Source: Vibrio renipiscarius (lineage in GTDB: Bacteria > Pseudomonadota > Gammaproteobacteria > Enterobacterales > Vibrionaceae). Taken from it: DNA of 64,000 nt. Positions 54,217-64,000 of the stretch are shown here, piece after piece. Positions within the stretch are counted from its first letter, which is position 1; every line of letters starts with the position of its first letter. The stretch covers positions 124,001-188,000 of the forward strand of contig NZ_JTKH01000023.1 of assembly GCF_000827885.1 (NCBI RefSeq), in the 5' to 3' direction. Below the pieces are notes generated by a model. That model saw only the letters and a list, made by a program, of their open reading frames with translations, made no database searches and was not told the origin of the DNA. The position numbers and the translations under genes were made by a program.

Positions 54217-54247
54217 GAAAAAAGCCAGAACATGCGTTCTGGCTTTT
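54217..54247. terminator. Bidirectional terminator between ydcF-like gene and clpA
   Basis: AGCCAGAAC-ATGC-GTTCTGGCT, a 9-bp stem flanked by A- and T-runs; serves both converging genes. Confidence 0.85.
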
Positions 54248-54280
54248 CGATTTAAGCGATTAATTCAAGTGTCGCGTGAT

Positions 54281-56551
54281 TTAGTGAGCAACCGCTTCTT
54301 TCTCTTGATCAAAGAAGAATTTCAGTTCGTCGTCTTTCAATGTGACTTTCACTGAGCCGCCATCCACCAGCGCACCAAACAACAGTTCATTCGCCAATGG
54401 TTTTTTCAGCTTATCTTGGATCACTCGTCCCATTGGACGTGCCCCCATCGCTTTATCGTAACCTTTGGCTGCTAACCACTTACGTGCGTCATCAGACACT
54501 TCCATAGAGACACCACGCGCATCCAATTGCGCTTGCAGTTCAACGATGAATTTATCCACCACTTGATGAATCACTTCTTCATCTAAGCTATTGAACCACA
54601 TAATGTTATCTAAACGGTTACGGAACTCTGGCGTAAAGACTTTTTTGATCTCTGCCATCGCATCTGGGCTGTGATCTTGCTGCACCAAACCAATAGAACG
54701 TTTTTCGGTTTCTTGCACACCAGCGTTGGTGGTCATTACCAAAATTACGTTACGGAAATCCGCTTTACGGCCGTTGTTATCCGTTAGCGTACCGTTATCC
54801 ATCACTTGCAATAACAAGTTAAAGATATCAGGGTGCGCTTTTTCGATTTCATCAAGTAACACCACTGAATGCGGATGTTTTAGGACCGCATCGGTCAGTA
54901 GACCGCCTTGATCATAACCCACATAACCTGGAGGTGCGCCAATCAAACGACTCACTGAGTGACGTTCGCCATACTCAGACATGTCAAAACGCAGTAGTTC
55001 GATGCCCAGCAGTTTTGATAACTGTACCGTTACTTCCGTTTTACCGACGCCGGTTGGGCCAGCAAACAAGAATGAACCGACTGGTTTATTATCAGCACCG
55101 AGGCCGGCACGCGTCAGCTTGATTGCTTCGGTTAAGACTTCGATTGCGCCATCTTGACCAAACACCATCATCTTCATTTTCTTTTCAAGCGTTTGCAGGG
55201 TTTCTTTATCTGATGACGACACTGATTTCTCAGGAATACGTGCCATCTTCGCAACCATTGCTTCGATGTCTGCTACGCCGACAGTTTTCTTACGGCGACT
55301 GGCAGGGGCTAAGCGACTGCGCGCACCGGCTTCATCAATGACATCAATCGCTTTATCTGGCAAATGACGTTCATTAATGTATTTCGCAGATAACTCAACG
55401 GCTGCACGAAGCGCTTTATTGGTATAACGAACTTCATGGTGCGCTTCATATTTCGGTTTTAAACCCATCAAAATCTTGGTGGTGTCATCTAGCGATGGCT
55501 CGACCACATCGATTTTTTGGAAGCGACGAGCAAGCGCGCGTTCTTTCTCAAAAATGTTGCTGTATTCTTGATAAGTCGTTGAACCAATACAGCGCAGTTT
55601 ACCGCTGCTTAGTAGTGGCTTAATCAGATTTGCAGCATCGACTTGGCCGCCAGAAGCAGCGCCTGCGCCGATAATGGTATGAATTTCATCGATAAATAGA
55701 ATCGCATCATCTTCTTTTTCAAGCTGTTTCAAAATGGTTTTGAAACGCTTTTCAAAGTCGCCACGATATTTTGTACCCGCCAACAGCGAACCAATATCTA
55801 ACGAATAGATCACGCTGTCTTTGATAATGTCTGGCACTTGGCCTTCAACAATGCGCCATGCTAAGCCTTCCGCAATCGCCGTTTTACCGACACCCGCTTC
55901 ACCGACTAATAGCGGATTATTTTTGCGACGACGACACAGTACTTGGACCGTACGTTCAAGTTCTTTGTCACGGCCAATCAGCGGGTCGATTTGTCCCTGC
56001 TTAGCCAATTGATTCAAGTTAGAAGCGAAACTTTCTAGACGTTCTTCTCCATTCGCTTCTTCTACCGGGGTTTCACTCCCGAAAGAATCCGAAGATGGCT
56101 CGTCATTAGAGCTGGCGCCTTTGGTGATCCCGTGAGAGATGAAATTCACGATATCTAATCGGCTCACATCGTTCTTTTTCAATAGGTACGCGGCGTGTGA
56201 TTCTTGTTCACTAAAAATGGCGACAAGTACATTCGCGCCTGTCACTTCACTGCGACCAGATGATTGGACGTGGAACACGGCACGCTGTAATACGCGCTGG
56301 AAACTCAATGTTGGCTGCGTTTCACGTGTTTCGTCATTTTCAGGGATGAGAGGCGTGGTTTGATCGATAAATACATCAAGCTCATTGCGAAGTGCATCAA
56401 TGTCAGCCTGACAAGCGACCAAAGCATCTCGCGCGGCATCATTTTCTAACAATGCAAGCAGGAGGTGCTCGACAGTCATAAACTCATGTCGTTTGTCTCG
56501 GGCACGAGCGAATGCGCCATTCAGACTCGACTCTAATTCTTTATTCAGCAT
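54281..56551 (-). CDS. clpA: ATP-dependent Clp protease ATP-binding subunit ClpA
   Basis: The 756-residue Hsp100 unfoldase has an N-domain ([26 protein letters not shown]). Two AAA modules follow, with Walker [14 protein letters not shown] and [13 protein letters not shown] and the IGL-type ClpP loop (KRSIGLVQ). It feeds substrates to ClpP, guided by ClpS. Start ATG at 56551, with GAGGAGG 5 nt upstream. Confidence 0.97.
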   Translation of the reverse strand: MLNKELESSLNGAFARARDKRHEFMTVEHLLLALLENDAARDALVACQADIDALRNELDVFIDQTTPLIPENDETRETQPTLSFQRVLQRAVFHVQSSGRSEVTGANVLVAIFSEQESHAAYLLKKNDVSRLDIVNFISHGITKGASSNDEPSSDSFGSETPVEEANGEERLESFASNLNQLAKQGQIDPLIGRDKELERTVQVLCRRRKNNPLLVGEAGVGKTAIAEGLAWRIVEGQVPDIIKDSVIYSLDIGSLLAGTKYRGDFEKRFKTILKQLEKEDDAILFIDEIHTIIGAGAASGGQVDAANLIKPLLSSGKLRCIGSTTYQEYSNIFEKERALARRFQKIDVVEPSLDDTTKILMGLKPKYEAHHEVRYTNKALRAAVELSAKYINERHLPDKAIDVIDEAGARSRLAPASRRKKTVGVADIEAMVAKMARIPEKSVSSSDKETLQTLEKKMKMMVFGQDGAIEVLTEAIKLTRAGLGADNKPVGSFLFAGPTGVGKTEVTVQLSKLLGIELLRFDMSEYGERHSVSRLIGAPPGYVGYDQGGLLTDAVLKHPHSVVLLDEIEKAHPDIFNLLLQVMDNGTLTDNNGRKADFRNVILVMTTNAGVQETEKRSIGLVQQDHSPDAMAEIKKVFTPEFRNRLDNIMWFNSLDEEVIHQVVDKFIVELQAQLDARGVSMEVSDDARKWLAAKGYDKAMGARPMGRVIQDKLKKPLANELLFGALVDGGSVKVTLKDDELKFFFDQEKEAVAH

Positions 56552-56593
56552 AAGGACCTCCTCAAAGAACAACTAAAATTGTCCGTTCAAGCG

Positions 56594-56914
56594 TTAAGCT
56601 TGTTCCATAGTACAAAGCAATGGGTGCTCATTTTCCCTTGAATACATTGTTACTTGAGCAACTTTGGTTTCAGCCACTTCCGCGGTAAATGTGCCGCAAA
56701 TGGCTTTCCCTTCATAGTGGATCTGGAGCATGATCTGGGTTGCTTTGTCGATATCCATTGAAAAAAATCGCTCCAAGATTTCAATGACAAAGTCCATCGG
56801 TGTGTAATCATCGTTATTCAAAACAACGTGATACATGGATGGTGGCTTCACTTCTGTTTTTTCTAACTCAAGAAGATCTGAGTCTGGTGTTACCCATTCA
56901 AAATGCTTGCTCAT
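56594..56914 (-). CDS. clpS: ClpA adaptor ClpS
   Basis: The 106-residue N-recognin contains [25 protein letters not shown] and [23 protein letters not shown], with the residues that bind N-degrons. Immediately upstream of clpA, as in most gammaproteobacteria. Confidence 0.98.
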   Translation of the reverse strand: MSKHFEWVTPDSDLLELEKTEVKPPSMYHVVLNNDDYTPMDFVIEILERFFSMDIDKATQIMLQIHYEGKAICGTFTAEVAETKVAQVTMYSRENEHPLLCTMEQA

Positions 56915-57373
56915 GATTCGTATAATCTACACAGTTTCGTTAATTACTTTAACATTTCGTCGTACGGAAAAATTAGATGGATATCTTAGTAAGAGCAAAA
57001 AGCACAAGCAGTTAAAACCCCATACTTAAAGACTAATCCAGCAATGGTATCGCTGCAAATAAAAGATTTCTTTGTCTGCAGAAAGACATAACAAGTGACC
57101 AAAAATACATCAACCGTCACTAAATTCATTCAAACTTTTATGTCGCCAGCGTGAAAATCGTTATCAAACTGTAATGCATGCAGCACAATTGTATGTGAAT
57201 ATTCAGTAAGTAATACCTTTTTCCTATTGACTGTACTCTATCATTGACTACTCTGGAAAAATAGTGACTTAAAAATTCGCCAACGGTTGGGTGATTTTTC
57301 ACTATCGTCGTATCACCGCACAGGAGTGTGGTCATTTAACAACATCAGTAAACAATGCATGAGGGACGTAAGC
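56915..57373. promoter_or_regulatory. Divergent control region of clpSA and cspD
   Basis: 459 bp without a credible gene; AT-rich, with the long untranslated leader usual for csp genes. No specific operator recognised. Confidence 0.4.
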
Positions 57374-57595
57374 ATGGCGACAGGTACAGTAAAATGGTTT
57401 AACAACGCCAAAGGATTTGGTTTTATTTGTGCGGAAGGGGACGAGAGTGATGTGTTCGCTCACTACTCCACTATCCAAATGGATGGCTACCGTACTCTGA
57501 AAGCCGGCCAACACGTGTTATTCGAGGTCGAAGAAGGCCCAAAAGGTTATCACGCGAGCGTCGTTACTCCAGTGGAGGCTGAACCCGCAAAATAA
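57374..57595 (+). CDS. cspD: Cold-shock-like protein CspD
   Basis: The 73-residue OB-fold protein carries RNP-1 ([10 protein letters not shown]) and RNP-2 (DVFAHYSTI). Its C-terminus and its place opposite clpS identify CspD, a stationary-phase inhibitor of replication, rather than CspA. Start ATG at 57374; the longer frame upstream has no support. Confidence 0.94.
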   Translation: MATGTVKWFNNAKGFGFICAEGDESDVFAHYSTIQMDGYRTLKAGQHVLFEVEEGPKGYHASVVTPVEAEPAK

Positions 57596-57651
57596 TCGCT
57601 GCCGAGTGCATATTATTATAATAAATTTACGATTACATTTTGCGTGTAGAT

Positions 57652-57678
57652 AAAAAAACCGCCACTCGGCGGTTTTTT
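57652..57678. terminator. Bidirectional terminator between cspD and icd
   Basis: AACCGCC-ACTC-GGCGGTT with A- and T-runs on both sides. Confidence 0.85.
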
Positions 57679-57705
57679 AGATCATCAACATCGCGTCATT
57701 AAAAC

Positions 57706-60389
<2,684 letters not shown>

Positions 60390-61085
60390 ATGCAGACACG
60401 TTCTAGTCGTTCGTCTTCAAATAAATCATCTCAAGGAACGACAAAACGTTTCAAACGCGACGATCAAGCCACGCGCACAAAAACGCATTCTTCAACACAT
60501 CGCAAGAAGACGGCTTCAACCAAACCTAAAATCTCGCCCGATCAGCGTAAGGTCATTGTGTTCAACAAACCTTTTGATACCTTGACTCAGTTTACCGATG
60601 GCGAAGGTCGCAAAACTTTAGCCGACTTCATCGATGTGAAAGAGGTCTACCCTGCTGGTCGTTTAGATCGTGATAGTGAAGGTTTATTAGTACTGACCAA
60701 CGATGGTATTTTGCAGGCGAAGTTGACACAACCAAGCTCTAAATCGCCAAAAACTTACTGGGTTCAAGTCGATGGTGCACCAAGCGAAGCAGATTTGGAT
60801 AAGTTACGCGAAGGGGTTGAGCTTAAAGATGGCATGACGCTCCCAGCAAACGTTGAAATCATGACCGCGCCAGAGGTTTGGGAGCGCACGCCCCCTGTTC
60901 GTTTTCGTGCCAATATCCCGACCACTTGGATTGCCTTGACCATCATTGAAGGTCGTAATCGCCAAGTCCGCCGTATGACCGCACATATTGGTTTCCCGAC
61001 ATTACGTTTGATTCGCCACTCTGTTGGTGAGATTGCTTTAGGCGATCTCCAACCAGGCGAATGGAAAGAAATCACGCTGAAATAG
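60390..61085 (+). CDS. rluE: 23S rRNA pseudouridine(2457) synthase RluE
   Basis: The 231-residue RsuA-family enzyme has the catalytic Asp in [19 protein letters not shown] and the conserved [25 protein letters not shown]. The 45-residue N-terminus is basic and disordered ([11 protein letters not shown]); there is no S4 domain, as expected for RluE. Divergent from icd, as in E. coli. Start ATG at 60390 after AGGG. Confidence 0.92.
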   Translation: MQTRSSRSSSNKSSQGTTKRFKRDDQATRTKTHSSTHRKKTASTKPKISPDQRKVIVFNKPFDTLTQFTDGEGRKTLADFIDVKEVYPAGRLDRDSEGLLVLTNDGILQAKLTQPSSKSPKTYWVQVDGAPSEADLDKLREGVELKDGMTLPANVEIMTAPEVWERTPPVRFRANIPTTWIALTIIEGRNRQVRRMTAHIGFPTLRLIRHSVGEIALGDLQPGEWKEITLK

Positions 61086-61106
61086 CGAAAAAGCATCATC
61101 GCAGCA

Positions 61107-61145
61107 GTAAAACGGCTCGATTAAGATTGGATCATGCCGTTTTAC
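61107..61145 (+). terminator. Terminator of rluE
   Basis: GTAAAACGGC and GCCGTTTTAC form a 10-bp stem with a 19-nt loop. Confidence 0.6.
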
Positions 61146-61282
61146 AATTCCGCTCTTGAATCCGTATCCTATCTTCTCTAGGCTGGCGTTCATTCTCTTC
61201 TGAACCTTGTTGGTGACAGGCGATTCATATTCACACCAATAAACGATATCGCTTACCGCACTGGGCACTGATCCTTATCAGC

Positions 61283-61657
61283 TTGGTGGTTTTTTCATGT
61301 CTGAATAAAGCCGTATTTGATGCCACTCAATGGATAAACACTGCCAGCAACGGGGCGCTTCGTGGGTCATCAAACGAAGCGACACAATGGCAATCGCTCT
61401 ATCAGCGCACATTTCAATTAAGTCTTAACGACGCTCAAGCCAATATCGCAACCAGTGATAATCGCGATCCTTGTCATGTCGGCCAACAATCATTGCCACA
61501 ACTCTCCACGAAAACCGATTGGCTTGCGCCTTTTATCGTCCTATGTTTATTACTGGCTTGGCGTGGTCGATTCGTCCACACGACTATCCGTCGTCTAACG
61601 CCAGCACCTCAACCAAAACGGCGACTGCATTTAACACACTGCGTCTTCCAAGAATAA
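61283..61657 (+). CDS. Small membrane protein upstream of the DsbD/ScsB-like gene (ScsA-like candidate)
   Basis: About 124 residues. An N-terminal hydrophobic stretch (in-frame sequence upstream adds WALILIS before LVVFSC) and a second hydrophobic segment (TDWLAPFIVLCLLLAWRG) flank a polar loop with DPCHVG. The C-terminus reads RLHLTHCVFQE. The Cys/His residues and place before an scsB-like gene suggest a copper-related ScsA/DUF2946-like protein. This is tentative. The frame is open back to about 61211 without an ATG, so the start (TTG at 61283 or further up) is uncertain. Confidence 0.5.
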   Translation: MVVFSCLNKAVFDATQWINTASNGALRGSSNEATQWQSLYQRTFQLSLNDAQANIATSDNRDPCHVGQQSLPQLSTKTDWLAPFIVLCLLLAWRGRFVHTTIRRLTPAPQPKRRLHLTHCVFQE

Positions 61658-61706
61658 AACGCGCTTAGGCCGCCCTTTTATTCATATTTATTTTTGGAGA
61701 TTTTTT

Positions 61707-63845
61707 GTGTTAGAAAACCGACGTATTTACGATTTAGCCTGTCATATGACAAAGGCCACCATTAGGCGCAAGGCAAGTATGCTGATTGCCCTACTCGCGA
61801 GTGTACTATTTGCCGCCAGCGCCCTTGCGCAGACCACGGGGTGGATCAGCGATCATACTCATCCGCCGGACGAACTGCGCCTGATGTTGACAGGCGAAGC
61901 CGATGCAAACAATCAAACCCTGCAAGCGGTGCTTGATGTCAAACTGGCCGATAATTGGAAAACTTATTGGCGCAGCCCCGGTGAGGCAGGTATTGCACCA
62001 GAACTGGATTGGTCTGCATCCAACAATATCAAACAGATCGAATGGCACTGGCCTGTTCCACGCTATTTTAAGCAATTGGGCATTCAAACATTAGGCTATC
62101 AATCTCATGTCGCCTTCCCATTAACGATCACCTTAGAGCACGCCGATCAACCCGCGCAACTGAGTGCTCGTCTGCGTTTACCTTCCTGCACGGATATTTG
62201 CGTCATCACCGATTATCCCATCGAGATGACGATTGACCCTCGCGCATTGAAGATAGAACAAGAGGCGATGTTTCTCTTCAATCAAGGCTTAAGCCAAAGC
62301 CCACGCCCCAATAACGATGTTCACGTTTCAGCCAGCTATTGGGATGACGCACAACAGCAATTCATTGTTCAACTAATCAATAAAACCGCGTGGCAATCCC
62401 CACAAGTCTTAGTTGATGGTCACGATGTCGATAACGAGTTTTTTGGAAAACCTCGATTAATAACGGGTGGCGATAGTGAATCTTCCGCGGGCCATCTGCT
62501 CACGGCCATCTTCAATGTGAGTAATTGGAAAGGCCACGTTGATCTCAGTGGAAAATCGGTCGTCGTGACGGTCGCTGACACGACCTTTGCCACAGAGATA
62601 GCAACGCCTGTTGGAGCGACGCCGATTCAAACCAAGACCACCAGCATGATCGCGATGATCGCCTTCGCTCTGATTGGGGGTTTGATTCTCAATGTGATGC
62701 CGTGTGTGTTGCCTGTGCTGGGGTTAAAGCTCAACAGCATCGCGCTGCAATATGATGCTTCGGCACAACAGATCAGAGCGTCCTTTATCGCTTCGGCATT
62801 GGGGATCATAACGTCATTTGCCCTTCTTGCCGGTATGCTGACCGCACTCAAAATGGGTGGCGGCAGTGTTGGCTGGGGTATTCAATTCCAAAGTGTGCAA
62901 TTTATTGTATTGATGTTGTCCGTCACCTTCATTTTTGCACTCAACTTACTGGGGTTATTTGAATTTCGCCTGCCATCGCGCCTCAATACATGGGCTGCAC
63001 AGCAAGGAAAGCAGAGTTATCTAGGGCATTTTGTGCAAGGTATGTTTGCTACGTTACTCGCCACACCATGCAGCGCCCCTTTTCTTGGTACGGCAGTGGC
63101 TTACGCGCTAGGGGCAAGTATAGGCGAACTGTGGGTTATCTTTATTGCGCTTGGCATCGGTATGAATGCGCCGTGGCTACTGTTTGCCATCGCGCCCAAG
63201 CTGGTTCAATTTATGCCAAAACCGGGCGTGTGGATGAATCGAGTTAAGATAGGTTTTGGCTTGATGATGCTCGCCACCACCTACTGGCTCATCAGTTTAC
63301 TATCGCCATTTTTTGGCGTAGGTGTCGTTTGGCTCGTTGGCCTCACCATCACATTATTCACCTTTATTTGGTTGGTAAAGCAGTATGGCCGCAAGGTGTT
63401 CATTCCTATTATCGCCACCTTTACCCTCGGCGGTGGAACGGTCTTGCTCATAGGTAGTTTGACCGCCGACCATTGGGCAACCCCGACTGTCGACGATTTA
63501 AACTGGCAAACGCTACGCAGCGACACCATTACCCAACTTACTGATCAAGGCAAAACCGTGTTTGTCGATGTGACCGCCGATTGGTGCATCACGTGTAAAG
63601 CCAATAAGATCGGCGTGATCTTACAAGACCCCGTCTATAGTGAATTACAAAAACCGAATATGGTGTTGATGAAAGGTGATTGGACAACACCAAACGACAA
63701 CGTAACTCAATACTTACACAGTAATGGACGCTACGGCGTGCCGTTTAATATCGTTTATGGCCCCAATGCACCAAAAGGTATCCCATTACCCGTCATATTA
63801 TCCGAGCAACACGTGATGGAAGCGATCAAGCAAGCGAGCAAATAG
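61707..63845 (+). CDS. DsbD/ScsB-like transmembrane thiol-disulfide reductase
   Basis: The 712-residue protein has a signal sequence (MLIALLASVLFAASALAQ) and a periplasmic N-terminal domain with a Cys pair in LPSCTDICVI. A DsbD-type membrane domain of about eight helices (NVMPCVLPVLGLK and ATPCSAPFLGTAVAYALG carry the redox Cys) follows, then a C-terminal thioredoxin-like domain (VDVTADWCITCKANK). It moves reducing power from the cytoplasm to periplasmic partners. The N-terminal domain and the thioredoxin-like gene that follows point to the ScsB branch, linked to copper tolerance. GTG start with GGAGA 6 nt upstream; ATG 39 nt later is an alternative. Confidence 0.88.
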   Translation: MLENRRIYDLACHMTKATIRRKASMLIALLASVLFAASALAQTTGWISDHTHPPDELRLMLTGEADANNQTLQAVLDVKLADNWKTYWRSPGEAGIAPELDWSASNNIKQIEWHWPVPRYFKQLGIQTLGYQSHVAFPLTITLEHADQPAQLSARLRLPSCTDICVITDYPIEMTIDPRALKIEQEAMFLFNQGLSQSPRPNNDVHVSASYWDDAQQQFIVQLINKTAWQSPQVLVDGHDVDNEFFGKPRLITGGDSESSAGHLLTAIFNVSNWKGHVDLSGKSVVVTVADTTFATEIATPVGATPIQTKTTSMIAMIAFALIGGLILNVMPCVLPVLGLKLNSIALQYDASAQQIRASFIASALGIITSFALLAGMLTALKMGGGSVGWGIQFQSVQFIVLMLSVTFIFALNLLGLFEFRLPSRLNTWAAQQGKQSYLGHFVQGMFATLLATPCSAPFLGTAVAYALGASIGELWVIFIALGIGMNAPWLLFAIAPKLVQFMPKPGVWMNRVKIGFGLMMLATTYWLISLLSPFFGVGVVWLVGLTITLFTFIWLVKQYGRKVFIPIIATFTLGGGTVLLIGSLTADHWATPTVDDLNWQTLRSDTITQLTDQGKTVFVDVTADWCITCKANKIGVILQDPVYSELQKPNMVLMKGDWTTPNDNVTQYLHSNGRYGVPFNIVYGPNAPKGIPLPVILSEQHVMEAIKQASK

Positions 63846-63846
63846 C

Positions 63847-64000
63847 ATGAGCACACACAATAAAAAACCACGGTGGCGATACTGGCTAAGAGAGCTGTTT
63901 TTCGCCATCGTTATCATCGGGGTTGCTTCGTATGGCATGGATTTTTATCACAGCAATGACGCCCCCAAAGGCAAAGCGCCTGAGATTCAGGCATTCGATA
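63847..64000 (+). CDS. Membrane-anchored thioredoxin-like protein, ScsD-type (partial)
   Basis: Fifty-one residues are visible, beginning MSTHNKKPRWRYWLRELFFA and continuing IVIIGVASYGMDFYHSNDAPKGKAPEIQAFD. A short basic N-terminus, one TM and the start of a TlpA/thioredoxin-like domain match ScsD-type disulfide oxidoreductases. The active-site CxxC lies beyond the window. The ATG is 1 nt after the preceding stop (TAG C ATG), so it is co-transcribed with the DsbD-like gene. Confidence 0.75.
   Translation, partial: MSTHNKKPRWRYWLRELFFAIVIIGVASYGMDFYHSNDAPKGKAPEIQAFD

Overview
The window is a Vibrio chromosome segment. The right part (about 25.6-64 kb) carries standard gammaproteobacterial core blocks with Vibrio-type gene content: alaE, nadA, cpoB-pal-tolBARQ-ybgC, ybgE-cydXBA, ruvBAC, torECA, fetB, focA, clpA-clpS/cspD, monomeric NADP-isocitrate dehydrogenase, rluE and an scs-type disulfide-exchange cluster that runs off the right edge. 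A Harveyi-clade Vibrio such as V. parahaemolyticus or a relative fits best. That assignment rests on recalled gene content and order, not on a search.

The left part (1-25.6 kb) is accessory DNA. Bases 1-6270 are the end of one element: a translationally coupled MmeI-like methyltransferase plus the first codons of a following gene, an unknown small protein, a small HxH-motif relaxase-like protein with a partner, an 18-nt copy of the 3' end of tmRNA (ssrA) with a terminator, and a tyrosine integrase. From about 6271 to 25621 lies a second element of about 19 kb. It sits at tRNA-Ser(GGA), has its own integrase beside the tRNA, and has the same 9-bp repeat at both ends (two copies at 6339-6359, six at 25315-25499). 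Its gene set (integrase, two AlpA-like factors, RadC/JAB protein, two DUF2787 paralogues, RNase H-like protein, WYL regulator) resembles the VPI-2-type islands of Vibrio.

The island cargo is a defence cluster. At its left end is a three-gene ABC three-component (ABC-3C) system: a Cap4-like nuclease/effector, a middle component and an SMC-like ABC ATPase, with overlapping reading frames. A divergent Dgt-type dGTPase follows, then a coupled RecQ-phosphoribosyltransferase fusion and DprA-like pair. That pair carries the same parts as the competence proteins ComFA, ComFC and DprA. Further right are conserved island housekeeping genes, a WYL regulator coupled to a lipoprotein, an inovirus Gp2-like (YagK/YfjJ) HxH protein, an AT-rich gene with a predicted ribbon-helix-helix end, and an AlpA-like factor next to the integrase.

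The core region is mostly on the minus strand and arranged in operons closed by clear hairpin terminators. Anaerobic and microaerobic respiration is a theme: cytochrome bd with two FNR-like sites upstream, TMAO reductase torECA, and a formate/nitrite channel. Envelope integrity (Tol-Pal), Holliday-junction processing (Ruv), regulated proteolysis (ClpAS) and thiol/copper stress (Scs-like) make up the rest.
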